Positions 35,581 through 45,158 are shown, counted from the stretch's first letter. The stretch: 64,000 bases of DNA from Williamsia muralis NBRC 105860 (GCF_001598915.1 NZ_BDAP01000001.1:1240001-1304000); one strand, 5' to 3'. Translations and numbers: made by a program. The notes: generated by a model not told the origin, from the sequence alone.

Positions 35581-35627
35581 GCCGTCACAACTGGGCAGGA
35601 AGTCACCTGTCGGCAGGCTGTGACGGC
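35581..35627 (-). terminator. Hairpin after the TetR-terminated catabolic operon
   Basis: GCCGTCACA (35581-35589) and TGTGACGGC (35619-35627) are perfect 9-base arms, and a second CAGG/CCTG stem can form inside the loop. The element begins six bases after the TetR stop codon in the direction of transcription, at the end of a five-gene operon. No U-tract follows, so Rho-assisted termination or 3'-end protection is more likely than classic intrinsic termination. Confidence 0.5.
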
Positions 35628-35633
35628 ATCGAC

Positions 35634-36371
35634 TCACTCCTCAACCCGCAGCGACTGTTCCAAATAGTCCAAGTTCTGCCGCATCCTCGCAATGATGCGA
35701 TCAGGCCCGGGTTCTGTTTCATCGGCGTCGGGTTCGAGAACGGAGCTGACGGCCATGTCCGCGAGTTGCTGGGCGGTGTTGCGGTCGTCGTCGGTGTCTC
35801 CGGGGTGATGCCACCAGGCGATCCAGTTCAGCATTCCGATGATGCCGAGTGCCGCAACGCGGGGATCGGCCGCGCGGAACACCCCGGCTGCGATTCCCTC
35901 GTTCATCGCAGTGGTCATCTCCCGCAACACCCGACGACGGCTCTGGCGATATGTTTCGGCCAACGCCGGCGGCAGCTCGGCCTCGGAACGGATCAGCAAC
36001 CGGAAGCGGTCTTGAGTCTGCATCTGGTGCAGAGCAATCGACATCGCCATCTCGCGGATCTTGGCGGCCGGGTCGAGGTCGGTGCGTTGGTTGATGTCGT
36101 GCAGTAGTACCGCCGGTTCCTCGGCGATCTCACTGACTAGACGGGCGAACAACTCGTCCTTGTTCTTGACGTAGTGGTACATCGCCGGACGGGTCAGGCC
36201 GGTGGCGTCAGCGATGTCCTGCAACGTGGTGCTGGCCAGTCCCTTCTCGGCGAAGAGCCGGGTGGCCTGCTCCATGATCTCGCGCTCCACCAGTTCCCGG
36301 CGCGAGTTACTGCGCACGCCCGGCTTCCCGGTCGCGGTCGACGGTGTCCCGTCCGGCGTCGACTTGGTCAT
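35634..36371 (-). CDS. TetR-family transcriptional regulator of the catabolic cluster
   Basis: A 245-residue regulator with an N-terminal helix-turn-helix (TLQDIADATGLTRPAMYHYVKNKDELF) and a C-terminal ligand-binding region (IGMLNWIAWWHHPG is typical of the TetR_C groups near KstR2/FadR relatives). The ATG at 36371 was chosen because upstream in-frame codons lie inside the flavoprotein gene in a wrong register. It is the last gene of the operon that begins at 44118 and probably represses that operon and its divergent partner through the sites at 44160 and 44296; the ligand may be a CoA ester. Confidence 0.88.
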   Translation of the reverse strand: MTKSTPDGTPSTATGKPGVRSNSRRELVEREIMEQATRLFAEKGLASTTLQDIADATGLTRPAMYHYVKNKDELFARLVSEIAEEPAVLLHDINQRTDLDPAAKIREMAMSIALHQMQTQDRFRLLIRSEAELPPALAETYRQSRRRVLREMTTAMNEGIAAGVFRAADPRVAALGIIGMLNWIAWWHHPGDTDDDRNTAQQLADMAVSSVLEPDADETEPGPDRIIARMRQNLDYLEQSLRVEE

Positions 36372-36390
36372 GAGCGAACAATAGTGTGCG

Positions 36391-37965
36391 TCACACCGTT
36401 GCCGCGTGAACGTCCTCAACGGCGCCGTCGATCGCGGCCTCATCGACGATGTGCACCAGGTCCGTCCGCTGACTCGCCAACCCCGCGGCCAGATCGCTGC
36501 GATACGCCTCGGGGGCCTCCACGACCACAATCCGCCCTGTGTTGCGCACGCGTTCGCCCAGGTCGAGACGGGTGAGCACAGCATTGCGATGCGACGAACC
36601 CGTCAGCCACACAACTCGTCCATGCAGGCCGGCGAGCAGTTCGTCGGCCGGATCGCCCCACGCTGATTCGAGGTCGACAATGACCACAGCGGTGTCGGGA
36701 TCCGACCGCAGCGACGCGTCGGCCAACCGGCTGTCGGCGAAGCGCCCATCTCGTTCGAAGGGCTGCAACAGCGCCCACTCGCTGACACCGCTGTCCGGAA
36801 CTTCGTCCGACGGCACGCCCGCGTAGTCGGCGAGCCCGCGTCGAGCCACGTCTGGAGCCGATTCCGCGAATCGATCCAGGCTGACTTTTCCCGCGCGGGT
36901 CATGTACGCCACCATCAATTGGTCGACGGGCATGTCGGTGCGGGTGGGGAACGACTCCCACCACAGTTCGCTACGGGTAGCGATGGTCTGCAGGTGCTCG
37001 ACACCAGGTCGGCGCGCCGCCTCGTACGCCGTCAGAGCCTCATCCAGCGATTTTGCTTCGCGCACAGACAGATTCAGGGCGATGGCATCTTCCATGGCCA
37101 GCTTGGTGCCCGACCCGATCGAATAGTGCGCTGTATGTGCAGCATCGCCCAGTAACACCACATTGCCCGCGTGCCAGCGTTCGCACGTCACCGTCCGGAA
37201 CTTCAGCCACCGTGTGCGGTTGCCGATGAGGGTATGGCCTCCGAGGGTGCCGGCAAAGGCATCCTGGAGATACTTCAGCGATTGGGTGTCGCTGTCGGCA
37301 GGGCCGGTATTCTCTGTGGACACATCGAAACCGGCGTTGCGCCAAGTGGTTTCGTCGGTCTCGATGAGGAACGTGCTCCGATCGGGTGCGTAGGGGTACG
37401 CGTGAGCAACAAAGGTGCCGTGTTCGGTGGTGACCGGAGTGAAGATGGCGCTCGGCAGCGCGAAATCTGTCCCGCACCAGAGGTACAAGCCCTTGCCGGT
37501 GGTGATGTTCGGGCGAAACCGATCCGACATCTCGGTACGCGTGGCACTACCCACGCCGTCCGCGGCAATGATCAGGTCGGCGCCGAGGTCCGCGACAGTA
37601 CGTCGCTGTCCGAACTCCAGGCGCACCCCTGCCTCGGTCGCATGCCGCTGCAGCACATCCAGCAGCGACGTGCGGGCGATGGCCAGCAGTTCGCCGTGCG
37701 AGAGCCGGGCCACGGAATCACCGATTCGCATCGACATCTCGTGCGCGTGGGAAACGTCGACGATCGCATCGAGCGAAGCCGGGTCGGCTTCCCGGAGATT
37801 GCGCTGGGTTCTCGACGCGAGTCCTACGCCGAACCCGAATGTTGTATCGGGGGAGCCTTGTTCGTACACGGTCACCTCGGCGTCGGGGTGACTGCGCTTG
37901 AAGAGCCGGGCGGCGTAGAGCCCGCCGGGGCCACCGCCGAGCACGGCGACGCGCTGCAATTTCAT
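36391..37965 (-). CDS. FAD-dependent aromatic monooxygenase, salicylyl-CoA 5-hydroxylase-like
   Basis: A 524-residue class A flavoprotein hydroxylase. The FAD motif VLGGGPGGLYAARLFKR is at residues 8-24, the DG-type motif IIAADGVGSATR is mid-protein, and GDAAHTAHYSIGSGTKLAMEDA closes the FAD site. The overall sequence, with the GFGVG loop and long C-terminal part, resembles SdgC-type salicylyl-CoA 5-hydroxylases. The neighbouring AMP ligase would supply an aryl-CoA or aryl-AMP, which fits. It lies 10 bases after the ligase gene. Substrate identity is inferred. Confidence 0.8.
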   Translation of the reverse strand: MKLQRVAVLGGGPGGLYAARLFKRSHPDAEVTVYEQGSPDTTFGFGVGLASRTQRNLREADPASLDAIVDVSHAHEMSMRIGDSVARLSHGELLAIARTSLLDVLQRHATEAGVRLEFGQRRTVADLGADLIIAADGVGSATRTEMSDRFRPNITTGKGLYLWCGTDFALPSAIFTPVTTEHGTFVAHAYPYAPDRSTFLIETDETTWRNAGFDVSTENTGPADSDTQSLKYLQDAFAGTLGGHTLIGNRTRWLKFRTVTCERWHAGNVVLLGDAAHTAHYSIGSGTKLAMEDAIALNLSVREAKSLDEALTAYEAARRPGVEHLQTIATRSELWWESFPTRTDMPVDQLMVAYMTRAGKVSLDRFAESAPDVARRGLADYAGVPSDEVPDSGVSEWALLQPFERDGRFADSRLADASLRSDPDTAVVIVDLESAWGDPADELLAGLHGRVVWLTGSSHRNAVLTRLDLGERVRNTGRIVVVEAPEAYRSDLAAGLASQRTDLVHIVDEAAIDGAVEDVHAATV

Positions 37966-37975
37966 CGATTAGTCC

Positions 37976-39673
37976 TCACTGGTTCACGGGGACCGACACG
38001 CCGAGCTTGGTCGCCACATCGGCGCGCAGCTGCTTCTTGTCGATCTTTCCCACGTTGGTTTGCGGCAAGGTTGTCAGCCATTCGAGCCGTTCGGGCCACT
38101 TGAACTTCGCCACTCCCAGCGCGTTCAGATGTTTTTGCACATCAGCCATCGACAGCTCATCGCCCTCTGCGGCAACAAGGTAGGCACATGTTCTCTCGCC
38201 GAGCCGGGGGTCGGGCATGGCGACCACCGCGGCATTGGCGATGCCAGGATGCTTGACGAGCAGCAGCTCGATCTCCTCGGCGTTGATCTTCTCGCCACCA
38301 CGGTTGATCAAGTCTTTGATCCGCCCCTCGATCGACACGTAACGGACCCCGTCGATCACCGTGACGCGGGCCAGATCACCGGTCCGGTAGAAACCGTCGG
38401 GCGTAAATGCAGAGCGGTTGTGGTCGGGCGCGTCGAAGTACCCAGGAATGGTGTACGGCCCGCGACAACACAATTCACCTACCTCGCCGTCAGCGAGAAC
38501 AGTCTCTGACCCTGGCTCGAGAATCAGCACCTCATCGTCTTCGGCGACGGGAGTGCCAACGGTGGTTGATCTGGCCGATGCGGGTGCATCGAGGGGTGTC
38601 ACCAGGAACAGGCCCTCGGACATCCCGAACAGTTGGCCCGCCCGCTGGTCCACGTCACCGTCGGCGCGCGCGAACAGCTCGGGGCTCGGCTTTGCGCCGG
38701 AGAGCACAACAGTTCGCAGATGCGGTCGTGGTTCGTCGAATGCTGCGCTTGTCACCGCTTGGTAGTGCCCGTGCCCGATGAGCACATCGGTCGCGCGTTC
38801 ACGGGCCATCAACCGGAATGCGCTCGGCGCATCGGGGGTGGCCAGAACGAGGCACGCTCCCACCGCATGTGCGGCATGCAATGCGCACGTGATGCCCGCG
38901 TTGTGGATCAAAGGGATCAGATGTGCAACCCGGGTCTGCTCGGTCCAGCCGAGTCGCTCGGCGTAGAGCCGTGCATTGTCCCAGTATTCGACGTGGCGGC
39001 GGGGGATCACCTTGGGGACGCCGGTTGTGCCGCCGGACAATTGGAACGCGCAGACGTCAAGCGGATCGATAGCTGCCTGAATGCGTTCCACGTGCTCTCG
39101 GGCGGTGTCGGCGACAACGTCTTGGCCAAGGGTCTCGATGCGGTGCACGCCTGGCGCGGCATCCGTTGCGCCGACCGTCAGAACCGTCCGCATCGTCGGA
39201 TGCCCGTCGGCTTGCTCTTGTGCGAACGACACCAGATCGAACGAGAGACCCACCTCCACCACATGGGCGACCGCGCCCACGGCTCGGCTGATGTGCCCGA
39301 TCTCGTGCCCCCGGTGCGCGGCAAGTGTTGCCACCGGCACCAATCCGGCCTTGAGGCACCCGTACCAGGCGAGGACGGTCTCGATGCGGTTGGTGGCCTG
39401 GAAAAGCACCGGGTCACCCGGTTGGAGACCCAAGTCGGCCAGCCCCGCGGCAATCTGGTCAGTGCGTCGGCACAAATCGCCGTAGGTGAGCGACCCGGAC
39501 TCGGTGACCACCGCGACCCGGTCGCGATGGCGTTGCACCGTGTCGTGCAGTCGATCGGCGACGGTCCGGTCGGTCCACGACCCTGACCGCCGATACCGTT
39601 CTGCACGCTCGTCGGGATAGTCGACCAGCCGTGCTCCCCAGCGGGAGCGGCCGGTCGGCGTGGCGACCGTCAT
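37976..39673 (-). CDS. Aryl-acid AMP ligase, DhbE/EntE-like
   Basis: A 565-residue adenylating enzyme of the 2,3-dihydroxybenzoate/salicylate-AMP ligase type. Motifs include FQLSGGTTGVPKVIPRRH (AMP binding), QLFGMSEGLF, GRIKDLINRGGEKINAEEIE, and the C-terminal lysine motif NVGKIDKKQLR. In salicylate degradation by the sdg route such a ligase activates salicylate. No carrier protein gene is nearby, so a siderophore role is less likely. It overlaps the carboxylase alpha-like gene by ATGA. Confidence 0.87.
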   Translation of the reverse strand: MTVATPTGRSRWGARLVDYPDERAERYRRSGSWTDRTVADRLHDTVQRHRDRVAVVTESGSLTYGDLCRRTDQIAAGLADLGLQPGDPVLFQATNRIETVLAWYGCLKAGLVPVATLAAHRGHEIGHISRAVGAVAHVVEVGLSFDLVSFAQEQADGHPTMRTVLTVGATDAAPGVHRIETLGQDVVADTAREHVERIQAAIDPLDVCAFQLSGGTTGVPKVIPRRHVEYWDNARLYAERLGWTEQTRVAHLIPLIHNAGITCALHAAHAVGACLVLATPDAPSAFRLMARERATDVLIGHGHYQAVTSAAFDEPRPHLRTVVLSGAKPSPELFARADGDVDQRAGQLFGMSEGLFLVTPLDAPASARSTTVGTPVAEDDEVLILEPGSETVLADGEVGELCCRGPYTIPGYFDAPDHNRSAFTPDGFYRTGDLARVTVIDGVRYVSIEGRIKDLINRGGEKINAEEIELLLVKHPGIANAAVVAMPDPRLGERTCAYLVAAEGDELSMADVQKHLNALGVAKFKWPERLEWLTTLPQTNVGKIDKKQLRADVATKLGVSVPVNQ

Positions 39674-41991
39674 TTGCCTGCCACCGCCGGCAGGAGCTGG
39701 GTCAGTTCGGCCACGTGATCGGGATGGTCTGCGGGCACGATGCCCGAGTACACCGCAGTCCAGCATCCTGGGCAGCACTGCTGCCGGAAAACCACTGCAG
39801 TATCGACGTATTCGGCAGGATCCGATGTGACCTGCGGTCCGGCGGTGTGAGAGGGGCCCTCGTACAGCGCCAGCGACAGCTTGCCTGTCTTGGTGTCGCC
39901 GAGAAGTCGCCCACAGTGCGCGCATCCGACCACTCGGGCGTCCCCGATGGTCACTTCCACGAGGTTGTCGTCGAGCCGCCTGGCCCGGGTCAGGTCAAGA
40001 GTCGACTCCTGCCCGGTGGGCACATCCGAACGCTCGCGACGCTCGTCTTTCAGTGCAGCACGGTGTTGTTCAGTGGCATCGATATCCAGCTCACCGTCTT
40101 TCACCACCACGCCGTAACCCACTGCAGCGCCGTGCACCGTCACCTTGCCATTGCGGACATCCAGCGCCACCGACTCGGGATCACGGCGCAGGGGGTCGCC
40201 GTAGCCACCACCGCCCTGCCAGTGCATGTACAGCACCTCACCCGGCGCGAGGTAACTCTCGGCGTAGCAGGCTCCGATCTCCTTGTTGGCACCCAGATCA
40301 TCGAGCGAGCCCGGGATGGCGCCGCTCGCCAGCAACTCGGTGATTCCGGAATTCCGCGCCAGGATCTCCAGTCCCGTGTTGCCGGGCAGACCTCCGGCCA
40401 GCCCGGAGTTCTGTGCGACGGCTCTACCGGCGGAGGCGAAGATCAATCCCATCGGCAGGCTGGTGCCGTACGGGGTCACGGCCAGCGATGCGCTCACGCC
40501 GCCACGATGACGGCCGGGGCCGCCGGAGTCGGGTTCTTCTTTGCGCCACAACGTGAGCAGCGGGTAGAGGAACTCGGTCATCTCGGTGTCGGGGATGCGG
40601 CCCATGGGGATGCAGAACAATCCGCCGGTGTCCATGCCGTCGGCCACAGGCCGTCCGCCGTAGCCGCCGCTCATCGGCTCCATCAGGATGTTCAGGAAGG
40701 GCACGGGTTGTTCCCCGCGTTCATCGAGGCCCGCGACCACCGCGGTATCCCAGGTGCCGCAGCACGACGCCATGACGTTCTTGCCGAGTTCGATGTGGCG
40801 GTCGAGCATCTGCGCCAGACACTCGGCAACCAGGTTGCCCGTCAGCCACGCCGGCCCGATCGGACCGCGACTGACCGCGGCCGGGAAGGTGGCGTTGTTG
40901 ATGGTGCCCTCCTCGGCGATCAGATCGAAGCATCGCATCAAACCGCCCGCAGACCAGGGAATGTCACCCGCAAGGATCGGCAGTAGGGCCAGCATCACCC
41001 CGCCGCGCATGCCGGCGTACGTGCAGTTGATGACGCCGGTTTGCGGGTCGGTGCCGGTGAAGTCGAAGGAGAGGTGGTTGTCCTGCTTGGTCATGGCGAG
41101 GGTGATCTTGTGGACCTCCCGGTCGCCGACGCTCGACTGGTCTTGGTAGCCGGTGGCGTGCCAGGTGCCGTCGGGTAGGTCGCTCAGCTTGGCACGCAGC
41201 CGACTCTCGGCACCGGCCATCATGCGCTTCATGACCGCTTTGACGGTGTCGGCGCCGTACTGTTCGATGACTGCGAGCAGCCGCTCACGGCCGACGCTGT
41301 TCGCGCCGATCTTCGCGCGCAGGTCCAGCCCCACCAGCATGGGTACGCGGGAGCGTCGTACCCACACGTCGGCGACGTCGCGTTGCAGCTGGAAGTCCCG
41401 GACCACCTTGATCGGCGGCGTCGGAAGTGATTCGGAGAACACGTCTTTGGCCGCGGGGTCAAACGAGCCGAGCCCCGAGCCACCGAGGTCGGGCTCGTGG
41501 CAGATGGCACTGGTCCAGCCGAACAGCATGCCGTCGTAGAAGACCGGTTGGTACACCATGACGTCGCTCTGGTGCAGTCCGCCGCCCACCCACGGGTCGT
41601 TGCAGAGGAACATGTCACCCTCGGTGATGCCGGGGTTGGTGGAGCGGTGCTGCAGGGTCCAGTAGATGGCGAGGTCGACGGCGCCGACCAACATCGTGTT
41701 GTAGAGGCCCACCTGCACTTCTTGTCCGAGTTCGTCGCTGACGGCGAAGTCGAAGTCGTTGGCGTCGGTGACGATCGGCGACCCGGACATGCGCTTGAGG
41801 GCGTCGCCCATCTCGTCGGTGACCGACCACAGACGGTGCCGGATCACCTCGTAGGTGAGCGGATCGAGCTGGTCGATCTGTTCCTGGGTGACGGTGTGGA
41901 CGGGGAGTGACGGGGGCAACGACCTGGCGAGGGCGTCGACATCTATCGGCCGGCTGGAGAAGACTTCTGAGCCGGGGATCGGTGCGGTCAT
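39670..41991 (-). CDS. Hydantoinase B-type subunit fused to an acetone-carboxylase-gamma-like zinc domain
   Basis: A 773-residue protein. Residues of about 25-600 are HyuB/acetone-carboxylase-alpha-like (LSGSPIVTDANDFDFAVSDELGQEVQVG; DMFLCNDPWVGGGLHQSDVMV; DFTGTDPQTGVINCTYAG). The last 90 residues hold CAHCGRLLGDTKTGKLSLAL and QQCCPGCWTAVYSG, a four-cysteine zinc site with the spacing of the gamma subunit of acetone carboxylase. In known ketone carboxylases gamma is a separate small protein, so this is a fusion. With the HyuA-like partner it may carboxylate a ketone or phenolic compound using ATP; oxoprolinase-type ring opening is the alternative. Confidence 0.82.
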   Translation of the reverse strand: MTAPIPGSEVFSSRPIDVDALARSLPPSLPVHTVTQEQIDQLDPLTYEVIRHRLWSVTDEMGDALKRMSGSPIVTDANDFDFAVSDELGQEVQVGLYNTMLVGAVDLAIYWTLQHRSTNPGITEGDMFLCNDPWVGGGLHQSDVMVYQPVFYDGMLFGWTSAICHEPDLGGSGLGSFDPAAKDVFSESLPTPPIKVVRDFQLQRDVADVWVRRSRVPMLVGLDLRAKIGANSVGRERLLAVIEQYGADTVKAVMKRMMAGAESRLRAKLSDLPDGTWHATGYQDQSSVGDREVHKITLAMTKQDNHLSFDFTGTDPQTGVINCTYAGMRGGVMLALLPILAGDIPWSAGGLMRCFDLIAEEGTINNATFPAAVSRGPIGPAWLTGNLVAECLAQMLDRHIELGKNVMASCCGTWDTAVVAGLDERGEQPVPFLNILMEPMSGGYGGRPVADGMDTGGLFCIPMGRIPDTEMTEFLYPLLTLWRKEEPDSGGPGRHRGGVSASLAVTPYGTSLPMGLIFASAGRAVAQNSGLAGGLPGNTGLEILARNSGITELLASGAIPGSLDDLGANKEIGACYAESYLAPGEVLYMHWQGGGGYGDPLRRDPESVALDVRNGKVTVHGAAVGYGVVVKDGELDIDATEQHRAALKDERRERSDVPTGQESTLDLTRARRLDDNLVEVTIGDARVVGCAHCGRLLGDTKTGKLSLALYEGPSHTAGPQVTSDPAEYVDTAVVFRQQCCPGCWTAVYSGIVPADHPDHVAELTQLLPAVAGK

Positions 41992-42009
41992 GAATGGGCT
42001 CCTGTGGCT

Positions 42010-44118
42010 TTAGGTCTGGTCGACCGTGATGATGAGGTTGCCGAGGCGATCGATCTCGCCCGTGGTGTTATGCGGCACAACAACAGTGGTGGTGGGTACC
42101 TCGATGACCGCGGGGCCGCGCAGAACGTGGCCGGCACGCAGGCCGGCGTAGTCGTAGATGTCGGTGTCGACGTATCCCTGGCGGCCGTCGAGGCACACCT
42201 TCCGGACACCGAGATGGGCCGCGCTCGCGTCCGGTGAGTCGGCGACCTCCAGTTCAGGGAGCTCCGGGGTGAAGGGGAGGACACCCGTGCCGCGCACCCG
42301 GTAGGTGATGGCCTGTATCCCGGCCTCGCGGAAACCGCTGTCTTTGCCGTAGAGCTCGGCGTACCGGTTCTCGAAAGTCTCTGCTGCGGTCGCGACTTCC
42401 GCAGAGGTCACCGAGCCCGACGGAATCGGTGTGGCCACCTCGGCCAGCTGCATGGCGTACCGCATGTCGATCTCGCGTTCGATCTCCACCGACTTGAACG
42501 TCAGGCCCTGCCGGTCGAGCTGTTCGCGGACTTGCTCTTCCAAGACCTTGAAGTTCTGCTCCACGCGCGCAGGGTCGAGCGGTAGCGCAGCTGGGTCCGA
42601 GAGTTCCCTGGCGAGAACGATGTCGGAGGAGGCCAGGCCGTAGGCCGAGAATGCGGAGGCCACCTGGCCGAGGGGGACCACCACCTGCGACACCCCGATC
42701 TCCTGGGCGTATAGCCCGCAGTGTGCTGGGCCGGAACCGCCGAAGGCGTAGACGATGAAGTTGCGGGGATCGTGGCCCGCCTCCACCACTGTCTTGCGCA
42801 GCAGATCTCCGGTTTGAGCGTTCTGTACCGCGTAGATCGCTGCGGCGGCTTCTTCGACCGAGAGTCCGAGTGGCTCAGCGATGCGGGTGCGGATGGCTTC
42901 GCGAGCGAGGTTGAGGTCCAGCGCTTTACGGCCGCCGAGCAGGCCGCGTTCGGGCAGGATGCCCAGGACCAGGTTGGCATCGGTGTTGGTGGGCTCGGTG
43001 CCGCCCTGGCCGTAACACGCCGGACCGGGGACGGCCTGCGCGCTGTGCGGGCCGATTTGCAGGTTGCCGCCGGCGTCGAGCCAGGCAATCGCTCCGCCGC
43101 CGGCGCCGATCGCGTGGACTTCGAGCGTCGGCACGTTGATGGGGTGGTGGTTGATGATGGTGCTGGACGATCGGACCGGTTCGCCGTCGACGATCATGCC
43201 GACGAGGAACGTGGTGCCGCCGGCATCGGTGGCGATGATGTTGCTGTGTCCCAGCTGGCGTCCGAGGGACACCGACCCGACAACACCTCCTGTCAGTACC
43301 GAACCCACGGTGGAGATCGCGTTGCCGGGAGCTTCCGATGCGGCGACCGCACCACCATTGCTCTGCATCACCAGCAGGGGACCGGCGAGCTTGTGGTCGC
43401 GCAGCTTGCCTTCGAGTTCACCGAGGTAGTCGCGCAGGCCGGGCCCGATCTGGGTGCTCATGATTGTTGTTGCGTTGCGGGCGAACTCGCGAATGCGGGG
43501 ACTCACTTCGCTGGAGAGAGACACGAAGACGGTGGGGTCGATTTCGTGGACGATGTCGCGGATGCGTTGTTCGTGGGCGGGATTGCGGAACGACCACAGG
43601 AGCGACACAGCGATGGCTGTGATGCCGTCGTCGAGAAGGGTTCTGACAGTGGTGCGTACCTCGTTTTCGTCGAGCTCTACCACCACGCGGCCGTCGCGGT
43701 CGACCCGCTCGGTGACCTCGAGCGCGTGGCGCTTGTGTACAAGTCCGTGAGACTTGCTCTGCGCCATCACGTTCTGCAGCTGCTCGGGGGAGCGGCCGAG
43801 ATACCGGCCTTCCACGTTCATGATGTAGATCGAGTCGCGGTGGCCTTTGGTGGTCAGGAACCCGACGTCGGGCACGTTGCCCATCACCAAGGCATTGAGC
43901 GACGACGTGGTGCCGTGCGCGATGTGGTGAGTGTTCGCCAGCATCTCGTCGAGCGGCTGACCCAATTGCTCCGCCAGCACATCGAGGACGTCCATGACCC
44001 CCTGTGAGTAGTCCGGGGGCGTCGACGGCGACTTGCCGCCGATCAGCAGGCCGTTCCCGTCATCGAGGACGGCATCGGTAAACGTCCCTCCGACGTCCAC
44101 TCCGATCACGTATGCCAT
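42010..44118 (-). CDS. Hydantoinase A / ketone carboxylase beta-like ATPase subunit
   Basis: A 702-residue ASKHA-fold ATPase subunit. Phosphate-binding motifs are VIGVDVGGTFTDAVLDDG at the N-terminus and IATDAGGTTFLVG in the second lobe. It also has HGTTSSLNALVMG and IVYAFGGSGPAHCGLYA, both typical of HyuA/AcxA proteins. It phosphorylates substrate or bicarbonate for the HyuB-like partner encoded 18 bases downstream. AAGGAG lies upstream of the ATG at 44118. It is first in the five-gene minus-strand operon and divergent from the maleate isomerase gene. Confidence 0.9.
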   Translation of the reverse strand: MAYVIGVDVGGTFTDAVLDDGNGLLIGGKSPSTPPDYSQGVMDVLDVLAEQLGQPLDEMLANTHHIAHGTTSSLNALVMGNVPDVGFLTTKGHRDSIYIMNVEGRYLGRSPEQLQNVMAQSKSHGLVHKRHALEVTERVDRDGRVVVELDENEVRTTVRTLLDDGITAIAVSLLWSFRNPAHEQRIRDIVHEIDPTVFVSLSSEVSPRIREFARNATTIMSTQIGPGLRDYLGELEGKLRDHKLAGPLLVMQSNGGAVAASEAPGNAISTVGSVLTGGVVGSVSLGRQLGHSNIIATDAGGTTFLVGMIVDGEPVRSSSTIINHHPINVPTLEVHAIGAGGGAIAWLDAGGNLQIGPHSAQAVPGPACYGQGGTEPTNTDANLVLGILPERGLLGGRKALDLNLAREAIRTRIAEPLGLSVEEAAAAIYAVQNAQTGDLLRKTVVEAGHDPRNFIVYAFGGSGPAHCGLYAQEIGVSQVVVPLGQVASAFSAYGLASSDIVLARELSDPAALPLDPARVEQNFKVLEEQVREQLDRQGLTFKSVEIEREIDMRYAMQLAEVATPIPSGSVTSAEVATAAETFENRYAELYGKDSGFREAGIQAITYRVRGTGVLPFTPELPELEVADSPDASAAHLGVRKVCLDGRQGYVDTDIYDYAGLRAGHVLRGPAVIEVPTTTVVVPHNTTGEIDRLGNLIITVDQT

Positions 44119-44159
44119 GGCCAGGTTCTCCTTAAGTTGCCGCGCAGTTCGTTCATTTA

Positions 44160-44181
44160 CGTCGACGTTGAGTATTCGACG
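44160..44181. promoter_or_regulatory. Candidate operator 1 (CGTCGA-N10-TCGACG) before the carboxylase operon
   Basis: CGTCGA (44160-44165) and TCGACG (44176-44181) are perfect inverted arms spaced by 10 bases, 42 bases upstream of the minus-strand ATPase subunit start. Read on the minus strand it matches candidate operator 2 at 17 of 22 positions, including the nine-base block CGTCGAATA. The likely binder is the TetR protein encoded at the end of the operon. Confidence 0.55.
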
Positions 44182-44295
44182 CCGCTGCTCGGCTGTCAAG
44201 CAGGAAATGTGAGCCGCCTCACCGATTGTGCCGCGTGCTTCGAGGTTTGTGCAGCTCAGGACCGTGGAGATTGCGGGTTGACGAATTGTCATCTG

Positions 44296-44317
44296 CGTCG
44301 AATAATTGTCGTAGACG
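44296..44317. promoter_or_regulatory. Candidate operator 2 (CGTCGA-N10-TAGACG) before the maleate isomerase operon
   Basis: CGTCGA (44296-44301) and TAGACG (44312-44317) are near-perfect inverted arms with the same 10-base spacing as operator 1, 56 bases upstream of the maleate isomerase start. One site before each divergent operon suggests joint control by one repressor. Confidence 0.55.
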
Positions 44318-44373
44318 TCAACGCGACGTTCGATGGCGTCGTCTTCGGCGCCTGAACTCGAAAGGACGGCCAG

Positions 44374-45129
44374 ATGAGCGTTCACCGAATCGGCCTGGTG
44401 GTGCCAAGCTCCAACGTCACCGTCGAAACCGAGATGCCCGCCCTGTTGCGGCGGCATCCCACCTCGGAGTTCTCGTTTCACTCGACGCGTATGCGGATGC
44501 ACCGGGTGTCTCCGGAGGAGCTCGCTGCCATGAATGCCCAGCGTGAGCGGTGCGTGATGGAGATTGCCGACGCCGCGCCCGAAGCGATCCTCTACGCCTG
44601 CCTGGTGGCGCTGATGGTCGGTGGACCGGGGGAGCACCAGCGGGTGGAAGGTGCCGTTGCCGAGCAGTTGGCGACGGGGGGTTCGGAGGCGATCATCCGG
44701 TCGAGTGCCGGAGCGTTGGTCGAGGGCTTGCGTGCCCTCGATGCCAAGCGCATCGCCATCGTGACGCCGTACCTGCGGCCGCTGGCCGAGAAGGTTGTCG
44801 AATACCTCGAGGCCGAGGACTTCGCGGTGGTCGACTGGCGCGCACTTGAAGTGGCTGACAACGCCGAGGTCGGCTGCATTCCCGGCGACCGCGTGATGGA
44901 AGCCGCCCGGTCACTTGACCTCACCGACGTGGACGCTGTGGTGCTCTCGTGCTGTGTGCAGATGCCGTCACTTGCACTGATCGACGACGCCGAGCGTGAG
45001 TTCGGTATTCCCGTGCTGTCGGCTGCGACCGCTGGCGCGTACAGCCTGCTGCGGGGTCTCGGCCTGCCCGTGGCCATCGACGGCGCCGGCAGTCTGCTGC
45101 GCGCAGACGTCGCATCCGTTCCCGCCTGA
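44374..45129 (+). CDS. Maleate cis-trans isomerase (Asp/Glu racemase superfamily)
   Basis: A 251-residue enzyme that should interconvert maleate and fumarate without a cofactor. The two cysteines of the superfamily are at residue 76 (ILYACLVALMVGG) and residue 194 (VLSCCVQMPS); I recall the same numbering, Cys76 and Cys194, for the studied maleate isomerase of Nocardia farcinica. The N-terminal GLVVPSSNVTVETEMP is also typical. It implies that the cluster produces maleate, as in routes through maleylpyruvate or maleamate. AAAGGACGG precedes the ATG. Confidence 0.85.
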   Translation: MSVHRIGLVVPSSNVTVETEMPALLRRHPTSEFSFHSTRMRMHRVSPEELAAMNAQRERCVMEIADAAPEAILYACLVALMVGGPGEHQRVEGAVAEQLATGGSEAIIRSSAGALVEGLRALDAKRIAIVTPYLRPLAEKVVEYLEAEDFAVVDWRALEVADNAEVGCIPGDRVMEAARSLDLTDVDAVVLSCCVQMPSLALIDDAEREFGIPVLSAATAGAYSLLRGLGLPVAIDGAGSLLRADVASVPA

Positions 45130-45158
45130 CATCCCAAGCTCAACCGAAGGACCTATTC

